Positions 20,471 through 28,780 of a DNA stretch of 64,000 nucleotides are shown in pieces. Source of the stretch: CAIWHR01 sp963726775 (lineage in GTDB: Bacteria > Pseudomonadota > Gammaproteobacteria > Burkholderiales > Casimicrobiaceae); contig CAVSDL010000009.1 of NCBI GenBank assembly GCA_963726775.1, positions 496,001 to 560,000 of the forward strand, in the 5' to 3' direction. The translations under genes and the position numbers were made by a program. Position 1 is the stretch's first letter. Every line of letters begins with the position of its first letter. The notes under the pieces are model-generated. The model ran no database searches. It was not told where the DNA came from and saw only the letters and a program-made list of their open reading frames with translations.

Positions 20471-20977
20471 GTGTTCGCGTCACGAAACGTCTTCCTTGAA
20501 GGTGCGCCCGGTTTCACGCTGATCGAGCTCCTGGTGGTACTCGTGGTGCTCGGAATTGCCGCGAGCCTCATCGCCGCGAACCTCGAAGGCGACGAGCGCC
20601 GCGGGACGGATCGTGAAGCGCGGCGCTTGGCCGGCGCGCTGGAACATGCGGCGGCCCTCGCGCAGTGGCGCGGCGAGACGCTCGGCATCTCGGCCGACGG
20701 CCGCGGCTACCGCTTCTGGCGACGTGGTGCTGACGATCGCTGGAGCGCCCTTGCCGATGACGACGTGCTCGCGCCGCACGCGCTGCCGGCAGGAATCGCC
20801 GTGGCGACCGCTTCCTTCGCCGGCGCGCCGGTCACCGCCGACGCGATTCTTCCTTTCCGCACGAGCGGCCGCAACGAACCCTACGCGCTGATTCTTGGCT
20901 CCCCCGCATGGTCCGTCTACATCACCGGCGATCCGTTGAACCGCGTTGCCGTCGCGGCGCCGGCGGATTCACGCTAG
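20471..20977 (+). CDS. gspH: Type II secretion minor pseudopilin GspH
   Basis: Minor pseudopilin of the type II secretion system. The processing site GFTLIELLVVLVVLGIAASLIAANL follows a short leader. The rest is the low-complexity beta-rich GspH/FimT domain with ARRLAGALEHAAALAQWRGETLGIS. I chose the GTG at 20471 (VFASRNVFLEGAPG), 11 bases after gspG, which gives 168 residues; there is no ATG before the cleavage site. Its 3' end overlaps gspI by 70 bases in another frame. Confidence 0.87.
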   Translation: MFASRNVFLEGAPGFTLIELLVVLVVLGIAASLIAANLEGDERRGTDREARRLAGALEHAAALAQWRGETLGISADGRGYRFWRRGADDRWSALADDDVLAPHALPAGIAVATASFAGAPVTADAILPFRTSGRNEPYALILGSPAWSVYITGDPLNRVAVAAPADSR

Positions 20978-21324
20978 TCGAAATCCTGGTCGCGCTGGCG
21001 ATACTCGCGGTCGCCCTGGCCGCCGGAATGCGCGCGGTCGCGCAATCGGCGGACAGCGCGACGCTGCTGAAGGAACGCACGCTGGCGCTATGGATCGCGC
21101 AGAACCGGCTCGCGGCGGCGCAAGTCGCGAATCCGTGGCCGCCGCCGGGCGCTCGCGACGGCGAGGCGAGCCAGGCCGGCGCACGGTTTCTGTGGCGCGA
21201 AACGGTCTCCGGTACGCCGAACCCGTCGTTTCGCAAGCTCGAGATCACGGTGGCGGATCCCGCGGCACCCGACTACGCGCTCGCGCACATCGTCGGATAC
21301 CTGGGACTGCAGCCGCAACGATGA
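20908..21324 (+). CDS. gspI: Type II secretion minor pseudopilin GspI
   Basis: Minor pseudopilin that with GspJ and GspK forms the tip complex priming pseudopilus assembly. The 138-residue product has the N-terminal GFTLVEILVALAILAVALAAGMRA segment, then LALWIAQNRLAAAQVANPWPPPG and the C-terminal beta region FRKLEITVADP. A start nearer the cleavage site is possible, since the ATG used lies within the gspH frame. It overlaps gspJ by four bases (ATGA). Confidence 0.92.
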   Translation: MVRLHHRRSVEPRCRRGAGGFTLVEILVALAILAVALAAGMRAVAQSADSATLLKERTLALWIAQNRLAAAQVANPWPPPGARDGEASQAGARFLWRETVSGTPNPSFRKLEITVADPAAPDYALAHIVGYLGLQPQR

Positions 21325-21917
21325 CGCGTCGGCATTGCCGCGTCGGCGGCTTCACTTTGCTCGAGATCCTGATCGCGCTCGCGATCCTCGCGCTCATTTC
21401 GGTGCTGGGCTTCCGCGCCGTCGCGTCGCTGACCGACAGTGAGAACCGCCTTACCGGCGAGTCCAGGCGATGGCGCGCGCTCGACGGCCTCTTCGCCCGC
21501 ATCGAGTCCGACATGCGCGAGGCGCAACCGCGCGCCGTCCGCGTCGATGGCGCGACGGAACCGGGCTGGCTGGGAAATCCGGATGCGCGCGGCAACGCCG
21601 AGCTGCGCTTTTCCCGTGCCGGCCCCGAGTTCGTCATCGAGCCCGGCAGTTCGGGCAATCGGATCGGCTACCGCCTGCGCGATGACGTCGTCGAAGTGCT
21701 GTACTGGCCGCACTACGATCACCCCGCCGGAATGGCTCCGGTCGCGTATGCGCTCGCCGATGGCATCGCGGAGTTCCGCGTCGCCTATCTCGATTCGGGA
21801 GGCGCCTGGCGCGACCGGTGGCCGGCGCTCGGCGAACCTGTGGTGCCGCGTGCCGTGCGCGTCGAGCTGACTCTGGCCGATGGGGCGAAGGTGGAACGCT
21901 GGATGACCCCGCGATGA
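21321..21917 (+). CDS. gspJ: Type II secretion minor pseudopilin GspJ
   Basis: Minor pseudopilin, 198 residues, starting MTRRHCRVGGFTLLEILIALAILALISVLGFRA. It continues with the GspJ-like FARIESDMREAQPRAVRV and a long globular domain ending VRVELTLADGAKVERWMTPR. Four-base overlaps (ATGA) on both sides couple it to gspI and gspK, so the three tip pseudopilins are made together. Confidence 0.92.
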   Translation: MTRRHCRVGGFTLLEILIALAILALISVLGFRAVASLTDSENRLTGESRRWRALDGLFARIESDMREAQPRAVRVDGATEPGWLGNPDARGNAELRFSRAGPEFVIEPGSSGNRIGYRLRDDVVEVLYWPHYDHPAGMAPVAYALADGIAEFRVAYLDSGGAWRDRWPALGEPVVPRAVRVELTLADGAKVERWMTPR

Positions 21918-22909
21918 GCGCCGGCGATTCACTTCCTTCGCCCCGTGCATCGAGGTCCCTGCGGCCCGGGCAAGTTCGAGGATGCGGGCTTCGGCATTGC
22001 TCGCCGGAACGAGGCGCCGCCGTCGTCCTCGCCATGTTGATCGCCGCGCTCGCCGCCGCCGTCGCGGCGACGGTATTTGCCGACCAGCAGCGCTGGAGCC
22101 GCATGGTCGAACATCGCGGTGACCAGGTTCAGGCTCAGGCGCTGACGATGGCCGGCGTGCAATGGGCGCGACAGATTCTTTTCGACGACGCGCGGCAGTC
22201 GGTCATCGACCATCTCGGCGAACCCTGGGCACTGGCGCTGCCGCCGATTCCGCTCGAGAACGGCGAAATTCGGGGGACCATCGCCGACGCGCAAGCCCGG
22301 CTCAACGTCAATGCGCTGGGTGGCTCCGGGACTGCCGCCACCGTCGAGCGCGACCGCCTGGCGCGCCTGTTCCAGCAAAGAAACGGGCCCACGACGGCGA
22401 TCGACGCAATCGCCGACTGGATCGACGCGGATTCGACGACGCGCGCCGGCGGCGCCGAGGATGCGTACTACGCGGCCCAAGCGGTTCCGGGACTCGCCGC
22501 CAATGCACTGGTTGTCCGCGTCCACGAGCTGGCGCATGTGAAAGGCGTGACGCTCCCGGCGCTTGCCGCGGTCGCCCCGTTTCTGGTCGCGGTCCCGGCC
22601 GGAACACCGACCAACGTCAATACCGCTTCGCCGGAAGTGCTGGCTGCAATCGTCGGCAATCTCGGGGGCGACGGACTCGCCGCGCTTGTCGCGAGCCGCG
22701 CGAAGAAGCCTTACACGACGATCGCCGAATTCCGGGCGCGGCTGCCAGACGGTTCGGTCCTGGCAGGCGAGGAATCGCTGAGCGTAAGAAGCGATTACTT
22801 CTTCGTGACCATCGAGGCGCGCCAGGGCCGCACGCTGGCGCGCGCGCGCGCGCTGCTGCATCGCGGCGGCAACGCGTGGCCCACCGTGGTCTGGCAGGTC
22901 GTCGAATAG
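21914..22909 (+). CDS. gspK: Type II secretion minor pseudopilin GspK
   Basis: Large minor pseudopilin that caps the pseudopilus tip. The 331-residue product has an unusually long leader (about 44 residues) before the hydrophobic segment GAAVVLAMLIAALAAAVAATVF. It lacks the +5 Glu, as GspK does. The body contains LNVNALGG, the alpha-domain region DWIDADSTTRAGGAEDAYY and the helix-hairpin-like PTNVNTASPEVLAAIVG. The long leader raises the possibility of a later true start, but no good alternative is visible. Confidence 0.92.
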   Translation: MSAGDSLPSPRASRSLRPGQVRGCGLRHCSPERGAAVVLAMLIAALAAAVAATVFADQQRWSRMVEHRGDQVQAQALTMAGVQWARQILFDDARQSVIDHLGEPWALALPPIPLENGEIRGTIADAQARLNVNALGGSGTAATVERDRLARLFQQRNGPTTAIDAIADWIDADSTTRAGGAEDAYYAAQAVPGLAANALVVRVHELAHVKGVTLPALAAVAPFLVAVPAGTPTNVNTASPEVLAAIVGNLGGDGLAALVASRAKKPYTTIAEFRARLPDGSVLAGEESLSVRSDYFFVTIEARQGRTLARARALLHRGGNAWPTVVWQVVE

Positions 22910-22989
22910 GCGGCCCCGCATCCGGCGCGCGCGGACGATCGTCGGCTGTCGCGTAAACTACCTGCCATGTTTCCACCTGGATCCGGCCG

Positions 22990-24228
22990 ATGACCGTCCT
23001 TCGGGTCCGCTTGGCGGCCGCCCCGTCGGCGGAACTCCCGTGCGACTGGGCGCTGTACGACGCTGCCGGCGCCTGTGTCCGCAGCGGACGCGACCCTCCG
23101 TCGGCGTGGCCTTCGGCCCGGCAACTTGAAGCGGTAGTTGCGGCGTCACGGGTGCGCATTGCGTCCATTGCGCTCCCGCCGTTGCCACCGGCGCGCGTGT
23201 CCTCCGCCGTGGGCTTCGCCGTTGAAGACCAGCTTGCCGGACCGCAGGATGCGCAGCATCTCGCGGTGTCGGTCCAGCACCCGGATGGGCATGTGCGCGT
23301 GGCGATCGTCGCGCGAGCGCTCGTCACCGGCCTGACCGGTCGCGCCGCGCGTGGCGGTCCCATCGCGCGCCTGTCGCGCGTCGTCGTGGAACCCGATCTG
23401 GCAATGCCGCTTGCCGGCTGGCGCTGGTGCGCGGGCGGGGTCCACGCTGGCGAAGGATTCGTCAGGCGCGCCGACGGCAGCGCGTTTCCGGTGGGGGCGC
23501 CGGACGCCGAAGGCACACTACCGGCCGAGCTTGCGGTGGCTCTGACCCAGGCGCGCCGCGACGGGGCGCCCCCGCGCGAAGTGCGTGTCGATGCCGCCGT
23601 CGCCGAAGCGAACCTCGTGCGCTGGGCCAAAGCGACCCACGTTGCCTTCGTCCGCGGCAGCCCCTGGAAATGGCACGAGGCGCCCGCGGCGGCATTCGCC
23701 GGCGCCATCGATTTGCTGCAAGGAGGATTCGCGCTGACGCCCGCCGTGGCGCGCGCCGCGCACGGGCGGCTCTTTGCGCCGGCACTCATCCTCGCGTCCG
23801 CTGCGCTGACGCTCCACGTTGTCGCCACCGTTGGCGAATGGATTTCGCTTAAGGTCGACAACGGGCAACGGGCGCGCACGTGGACGTCGCTGGCGTCGGG
23901 CGTGGGAATCGGCCCGGAGGCGGCAGCCGCGCCGTCGGCTGTGTATGCCGCCCTCGCGCGACGGCTGGCCGAGCTGCGCCACGCGCAGGGTTTGCCGGCG
24001 CCCGACGACGCGCTGCCGCTGCTCGCGCTGGCCGCGCCGGCGCTTGGGGGGCTGCCGCCCAACGTGGTACGGAGCGCGACCTACGCCGACGGGCACTGGA
24101 CGCTGGACCTCGCGCGCGCCGACGCGGGGGCCATTGGCGATCTCGATTCGCGAATGAGGCTTGCCGGCATTCCGGCGCTCGTCGCGATGTCCGGAACCGG
24201 TGCGCGCGTGCGCATCGGAGCCCCGTGA
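22990..24228 (+). CDS. gspL: Type II secretion inner-membrane protein GspL
   Basis: Bridges the GspE ATPase and GspM in the inner-membrane platform. The 412-residue product has an N-terminal cytoplasmic actin-like domain, including VSSAVGFAVEDQLAGPQDAQHLA. A single transmembrane helix follows around residues 260-280 (LFAPALILASAALTLHVVA), then a periplasmic ferredoxin-like domain. It is 80 bases after gspK and overlaps gspM by one base (TGATG). Confidence 0.9.
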   Translation: MTVLRVRLAAAPSAELPCDWALYDAAGACVRSGRDPPSAWPSARQLEAVVAASRVRIASIALPPLPPARVSSAVGFAVEDQLAGPQDAQHLAVSVQHPDGHVRVAIVARALVTGLTGRAARGGPIARLSRVVVEPDLAMPLAGWRWCAGGVHAGEGFVRRADGSAFPVGAPDAEGTLPAELAVALTQARRDGAPPREVRVDAAVAEANLVRWAKATHVAFVRGSPWKWHEAPAAAFAGAIDLLQGGFALTPAVARAAHGRLFAPALILASAALTLHVVATVGEWISLKVDNGQRARTWTSLASGVGIGPEAAAAPSAVYAALARRLAELRHAQGLPAPDDALPLLALAAPALGGLPPNVVRSATYADGHWTLDLARADAGAIGDLDSRMRLAGIPALVAMSGTGARVRIGAP

Positions 24229-24734
24229 TGAGCGCGCCTCGGGCAGCGCATTACGTACCGCGACCCGTCGCCCGGTGGTGGTCGGCCAAGACCGGCGGTG
24301 AACGACGCGTTATCGCGACGCTCGCCGTTCTGGCCGGAGTGGGACTCGGATGGTGGGCGGTTTGGCAGCCTCTGGCGCGCGATATCGATGCCATGCGCGC
24401 CGCGGCGGCGCGCGACGCGACGGCCCTGCACAGCGCGAACCGAATGGCCGACGAGATTGCGGGCCTCGCGCGTTCCGTTGCGCCCCAGCCCGCGGCCGAC
24501 GCGCATGCCGACCTCGAGCGCGTGCTGGCGCAACAGGCGCTCCGCAGCGCCTTGACGCAGCAGGATTGGCACGACGGTCGCGCCCACCTCGTCTTTGCCA
24601 GGGTGGACTACGATGCGCTGATCGGGGCGCTCGAAACCTTGCAGCGCGACGCCCGGCTGCGTGTGGTCGAGGCTACGCTCACGGCCCGCGTCGACCCGGG
24701 CACGGTCCGCGCCGACGTGGTACTGGCGCGCTGA
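24228..24734 (+). CDS. gspM: Type II secretion inner-membrane protein GspM
   Basis: Partner of GspL in the inner-membrane platform. The 168-residue product has a short cytoplasmic N-terminus, one transmembrane helix (VIATLAVLAGVGLGWWAVWQPL), a coiled segment and a small periplasmic ferredoxin-like domain (VFARVDYDALIGALETLQ). Position and topology identify it better than its weakly conserved sequence. Confidence 0.88.
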   Translation: MSAPRAAHYVPRPVARWWSAKTGGERRVIATLAVLAGVGLGWWAVWQPLARDIDAMRAAAARDATALHSANRMADEIAGLARSVAPQPAADAHADLERVLAQQALRSALTQQDWHDGRAHLVFARVDYDALIGALETLQRDARLRVVEATLTARVDPGTVRADVVLAR

Positions 24735-24763
24735 CGCAGCCGCGGACCGCAACCGCCGCCGCG

Positions 24764-25507
24764 ATGCGCCGCACGTTGCTGGCCCTTGTCGTGCTCGTGC
24801 CGCTGGCCGCAGCCGTTGCCGCGTTCGCGCCGGCCACGCTCGTGGGCGCGCAGGTCGAGCGCTCGAGCGGTGGCCGACTCGGGTTTGCTCAAATCGAGGG
24901 GACCGTTTGGCGAGGGCGCGGCGTGATCGCCGCCGGCGCGGACGGCCGGGTGGCACTGGCGTGGTCGATCGACGTGTGGCCGCTTCTGCGCGGCGAGCTG
25001 CGCGTGCACCTCCTCCCCTACGATAGCCGATCGCCGTTGCCACGCGGTGAGATCATCGCGGACCGGAGCAATTTCGCGGTGCGCGACCTCGACATCGCGA
25101 TGCCTGCCGATATGCTCCGCGTCGCGGTGGCGGGGCATGGCATTCGCGCCGCGGGCGAACTACGGGTTACGTCGCCGTCTTTCGACGCGTCGTCGGCAGG
25201 CGGCACGGCAGAGCTCGTGTGGCGCGACGCGTCGATCGCCGGCCCGGTCGGCGCGCCCATCGCGCTGGGCTCCGTCGCCGCCGTCGTGTCCGCGACCGAC
25301 GCCGGATTCTCGGGCTCCGTCGCCAACCAGGGCGGCGATCTCGACGTGCGCGGCACGGTCGCGCGGCAGCAGGACGGCAGCGGCGAGATTTCGCTGCTGC
25401 TCGCGCCACGGTTGCCGGACAATTCGCAGATCGCGGGATTGCTCGACGCGATCGGCACGCCGGAAGGCGCCGGCCGGCGCGTCCGCTGGCGGACGGGGTC
25501 ACGGTGA
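24764..25507 (+). CDS. gspN: Type II secretion protein GspN
   Basis: Accessory type II secretion protein with a single N-terminal membrane anchor (TLLALVVLVPLAAAVAAFAPATLV) and a periplasmic domain containing GRLGFAQIEGTVWRGRG, the usual GspN signature. The product is 247 residues. It is not essential in many systems. Its stop overlaps the GTG of the next gene by four bases (GTGA), tying an acyltransferase-like membrane protein to the operon. Confidence 0.88.
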   Translation: MRRTLLALVVLVPLAAAVAAFAPATLVGAQVERSSGGRLGFAQIEGTVWRGRGVIAAGADGRVALAWSIDVWPLLRGELRVHLLPYDSRSPLPRGEIIADRSNFAVRDLDIAMPADMLRVAVAGHGIRAAGELRVTSPSFDASSAGGTAELVWRDASIAGPVGAPIALGSVAAVVSATDAGFSGSVANQGGDLDVRGTVARQQDGSGEISLLLAPRLPDNSQIAGLLDAIGTPEGAGRRVRWRTGSR

Positions 25508-26253
25508 GCCGCAGGCAATCCCGGACGAAGGCGGCGACTGCGGCGCCACGGGCCTCATCGCGCGTTGCCGGTATCGACGCGCTGCGCGGCGGCGCCCTCT
25601 GCCTGATGTTTGCCTACCACTTCTGTTTCGATTTGCGCTTCTATCGCGTGATCACCGCGGACTTCGAGAACGGCGCGTTCTGGCTCGGATTTCGCGCGCT
25701 GATCGTGACCTCGTTCATGGCGCTGGTCGGGATCAGCCTCGTGCTTGCCGATCGGTCCGGGGCGAATCCGGCGCACTTCCGGAAACGCGTCGGCATCATC
25801 GCCGCCTGTGCGATAGCGGCCAGCGCCGCCAGCTGGCTCGTGTTTCCGCGCACGTACATCCATTTCGGAATCCTGCACTGCATTGCCGTGGGTTCGGTCC
25901 TGGCCTGGCCTTTCGTTCACCGGCCCCTGTTCGCGCTGGCGATCGGGGTGGCGACCATTGGCGCCGGCGTTGCCTGGTCATGGCCGGCGTTCGATCAGCG
26001 CGCGCTGTCCTGGATCGGATTCACGACCGCAAAACCCGCAACCGAGGATTACGTGCCGCTCGCGCCCTGGGCCGGCGTCCTCTTCGTCGGCATTGCGATT
26101 GGCCACCTGTTGGCGCGCACCGGCTTCCGTGCGCTGTCGCCGCTGGCGGCGGCGCCTGTCGGGCTGCGCTGGCTCGGTCGACACAGCCTGGCCGTCTATA
26201 TGGTCCACCAGCCGGTGTTGCTGGGCCTGCTGTGGCTCTTCGTGGGGCGCTGA
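25504..26253 (+). CDS. DUF1624 / heparan-alpha-glucosaminide acetyltransferase-like membrane protein
   Basis: Polytopic inner-membrane protein of 249 residues with about seven hydrophobic helices. It starts with a GTG that overlaps the gspN stop. The family signature RVAGIDALRGGALCLMFAYHFCFDL contains the membrane-embedded His typical of DUF1624/HGSNAT proteins, which move acetyl groups across the membrane onto sugars. LGRHSLAVYMVHQPVLLGLL closes the protein. The substrate is unknown. Its translational coupling to gspN suggests co-expression with secretion genes, but function in secretion is inference only. Confidence 0.85.
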   Translation: MSRRQSRTKAATAAPRASSRVAGIDALRGGALCLMFAYHFCFDLRFYRVITADFENGAFWLGFRALIVTSFMALVGISLVLADRSGANPAHFRKRVGIIAACAIAASAASWLVFPRTYIHFGILHCIAVGSVLAWPFVHRPLFALAIGVATIGAGVAWSWPAFDQRALSWIGFTTAKPATEDYVPLAPWAGVLFVGIAIGHLLARTGFRALSPLAAAPVGLRWLGRHSLAVYMVHQPVLLGLLWLFVGR

Positions 26254-26367
26254 AGCGTGCGCACCCGACAACAGATCCCGGGCCCGAGCAGGTGCCGGGC
26301 GTGGAACGCCCTGTTCGTTTTGAACCGCGAGCCGTGCGGCGGCCCGCTCCTTGGCGCAGGCGTCGCT

Positions 26368-26396
26368 TTGCCGGGTTCCGGGTGTTCCGCTACAAT
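26368..26396 (+). promoter_or_regulatory. Promoter of tRNA-Val (GAC)
   Basis: TTGCCG (26368-26373) and TACAAT (26391-26396) are 17 bases apart, matching 4/6 and 5/6 of the sigma-70 elements. The tRNA begins 13 bases after the -10 box. Confidence 0.6.
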
Positions 26397-26408
26397 CGAT
26401 CCTTTAGC

Positions 26409-26485
26409 AGGCGCGTAGCTCAGCTGGTTAGAGCACCACCTTGACATGGTGGGGGTCGTTGGTTCGAGTCCAATCGCGCCTACCA
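26409..26485 (+). tRNA. tRNA-Val (GAC)
   Basis: 77-nt cloverleaf with encoded CCA. The acceptor AGGCGCG pairs with CGCGCCT, the anticodon loop TTGACAT gives GAC, and the T-loop is GTTCGAGTC. It stands alone between the secretion operon and thrS. Confidence 0.97.
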
Positions 26486-26586
26486 GCCAACGCCGAAGCC
26501 GTAACTTGCCGCCCATGGTTATGACACCGCTAACGCGCAGGGAATTTTCCTAGGGAACGCGAGTTCGCACGGATTCTGTGTCACGC

Positions 26587-26613
26587 AAAAGTGCGGCTCG
26601 TCCGCACTTTTTT
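26587..26613 (+). terminator. Rho-independent terminator between tRNA-Val and thrS
   Basis: AAAAGTGCGG and CCGCACTTTT flank a short loop and are followed by further T. The 10-bp stem and the T-run face the plus strand. It ends the tRNA-Val transcript about 100 bases after the tRNA. Confidence 0.8.
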
Positions 26614-26815
26614 CGTTTCTGGAGCCGGGAGCCACCGATGCAAATCGGCAGATGCCGCAGTTTGGTGCAACTCGCGAACGGCGGGCAAAGCCGCGCGATT
26701 CGCAATAAGGCCCGGTCGCTCGCGTCTGGCGGGCGGACGTCGCACCGCGCTCGCTGCGCGTCATCGCGAACCGCCGTGGTCGCAGCCGCGCGGAACCCGT
26801 TCAGAGGCGACTGAC
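26614..26815 (+). other. Leader region of thrS
   Basis: The 330 bases between tRNA-Val and thrS hold the terminator above and this roughly 200-base stretch. I see no gene in it and no clear -35/-10 pair. By analogy with enteric thrS it could contain a tRNA-like operator bound by threonyl-tRNA synthetase, but I could not trace a convincing fold. Confidence 0.35.
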
Positions 26816-28723
26816 ATGCCAAGAATTCGATTGCCCGACGGCGCCACAAAGGAGTTCGCAGCGCCGGTCACGGTGGCGCAGGTAGCCGCGTCGATCGGCC
26901 CGGGGCTTGCCAAGGCCGCGCTCGCCGGCCGCGTCGACGGCAAGCTCGTCGATACCTCGTACGAAATCCGCGACGATGCCGAAATTGCGATTGTCACCGA
27001 CCGGGACTCCGATGGCCTGGACATCCTGCGCCATTCGACCGCGCACCTGCTCGCGTATGCGGTGAAGGATCTCTTTCCGGACGCACAAGTGACGATCGGC
27101 CCGGTGATCGAGGACGGCTTCTACTACGATTTTTCGCTGCAGCGCCCGTTCACGCCCGAAGATCTCGCCGTCATCGAGGCAAGGATGATCGAGCTCGCGA
27201 AACGTGACGAGCCGGTCACCCGCAAGCTCGTCAAGCGCGACGCTGCGGTCGCCTATTTCAAATCCATCGGCGAGCACTACAAGGCGGAGATCATCGCCTC
27301 GATCCCGGCGGAGGACGACATATCGCTGTACACCGAGGGCAGCTTCACGGACCTGTGCCGCGGCCCCCACGTGCCCTCGACCGGCAAGCTCAAAGTCTTC
27401 AAGCTGATGAAGCTCGCCGGCGCGTATTGGCGCGGCGACTCGAGGAACGAGATGCTCCAGCGCATCTACGGCACCGCGTGGGCGAAAAAAGAAGACCTCG
27501 ACGCCTACCTGACGCGCATCGAAGAAGCCGAGAAGCGCGACCACCGCAAGCTCGGCCGTATGCTCGACCTGTTCCATCTGCAGGACGAGGCGCCGGGCAT
27601 GGTGTTCTGGCATCCGAAGGGCTGGTCGATCTGGCAGCAGGTCGAGCAGCACATGCGCCGCGTCTATCAGGACAACGGCTATCAGGAAGTGAAGTGTCCG
27701 CAGATCCTCGACCGGTCGCTGTGGGAGAAATCCGGTCACTGGGCGAATTTCAAGGAGAACATGTTCACGACGGAGTCCGAGAAGCACGACTTCGCGATCA
27801 AGCCGATGAACTGCCCTGGCCATGTGCAGATCTTCAATTCGGACCTGCGCAGCTATCGCGACCTGCCGCTCCGCTACGGGGAGTTCGGCGCCTGCCACCG
27901 CAATGAGCCCTCGGGCGCTCTGCACGGGATCATGCGCGTGCGCGCCTTCACCCAGGACGACGGCCATATCTTCTGCGACGAGAACCAGATCCAGCCGGAA
28001 GTGACCGCGTTCAATCGCCAGGCGCTGGCCGTGTATCGGGCCTTCGGCTTTGCCGAGGTCGCCATCAAGATCGCCCTGCGGCCGGACAAGCGGCTCGGTT
28101 CCGACGAGACCTGGGACCGCGCCGAGGACGCGTTGCGCGAGGCGCTGCGCGCGTGTGACGCCGAATGGACCGAATTGCCGGGCGAAGGCGCGTTCTACGG
28201 ACCCAAGGTCGAGTACCACCTGAAGGACTCGATCGGGAGGTCGTGGCAGTGCGGGACCATACAGACCGACTTTCAGATGCCGGGCCGGTTGGGAGCCGAA
28301 TACGTGGCGGAGGACAACACGCGGAAGGTCCCGGTGATGCTGCATCGGGCGATCGTCGGATCGCTGGAACGCTTCATCGGAATTCTGATCGAGCACTATG
28401 CCGGTGCGCTCCCCCTGTGGCTCGCCCCGGTCCAGGCGGTCGTCCTGAACATCACGGACCGGCAGGCACCCTATGCCCGGGACGTCTTGGCGCAGCTCGG
28501 GGCCGCCGGCTTCCGAGTAACGGCCGATTTGCGCAATGAGAAAATTACCTATAAAATTCGAGAACATAGCCTGCAAAAGCTTCCTTATCAGCTGATCGTT
28601 GGCGACAAGGAAATGCAGGCCGGAACGGTGGCCGTGCGAACCCGCGGCGGCGAGGATCTGGGGGCCATGCCCGTGGACGCCTTGCTTGCCCGCCTCCGCG
28701 AGGAGGCTGCGGCGCGTCACTGA
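26816..28723 (+). CDS. thrS: Threonine--tRNA ligase
   Basis: Charges tRNA-Thr with threonine. The 635-residue product starts MPRIRLPDGATKEFAAPVTV and has an N-terminal TGS domain, the editing domain with HSTAHLLAYAVKDLFPD, the class II catalytic core with MNCPGHVQIF (zinc-ligand Cys) and GACHRNEPSGALHG, motif 3 HRAIVGSLERFIGILIEHYAG, and a C-terminal anticodon-binding domain. The length is normal. It heads the translation cluster thrS-infC-rpmI-rplT-pheS-pheT-ihfA. Confidence 0.98.
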   Translation: MPRIRLPDGATKEFAAPVTVAQVAASIGPGLAKAALAGRVDGKLVDTSYEIRDDAEIAIVTDRDSDGLDILRHSTAHLLAYAVKDLFPDAQVTIGPVIEDGFYYDFSLQRPFTPEDLAVIEARMIELAKRDEPVTRKLVKRDAAVAYFKSIGEHYKAEIIASIPAEDDISLYTEGSFTDLCRGPHVPSTGKLKVFKLMKLAGAYWRGDSRNEMLQRIYGTAWAKKEDLDAYLTRIEEAEKRDHRKLGRMLDLFHLQDEAPGMVFWHPKGWSIWQQVEQHMRRVYQDNGYQEVKCPQILDRSLWEKSGHWANFKENMFTTESEKHDFAIKPMNCPGHVQIFNSDLRSYRDLPLRYGEFGACHRNEPSGALHGIMRVRAFTQDDGHIFCDENQIQPEVTAFNRQALAVYRAFGFAEVAIKIALRPDKRLGSDETWDRAEDALREALRACDAEWTELPGEGAFYGPKVEYHLKDSIGRSWQCGTIQTDFQMPGRLGAEYVAEDNTRKVPVMLHRAIVGSLERFIGILIEHYAGALPLWLAPVQAVVLNITDRQAPYARDVLAQLGAAGFRVTADLRNEKITYKIREHSLQKLPYQLIVGDKEMQAGTVAVRTRGGEDLGAMPVDALLARLREEAAARH

Positions 28724-28732
28724 GGTGGCGCG

Positions 28733-28761
28733 CCGTGCGCGAGTGGCACGGTCTGTTTTTG
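28733..28761 (+). terminator. Hairpin with T-run between thrS and infC
   Basis: CCGTGC and GCACGG form a 6-bp stem around a 7-base loop, followed by TCTGTTTTTG. It lies in the 57-base gap ahead of infC and ends 8 bases before the infC Shine-Dalgarno. It may be a partial terminator that lowers infC expression relative to thrS. Confidence 0.5.
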
Positions 28762-28780
28762 TTCACCCGGAGGAATTGCG

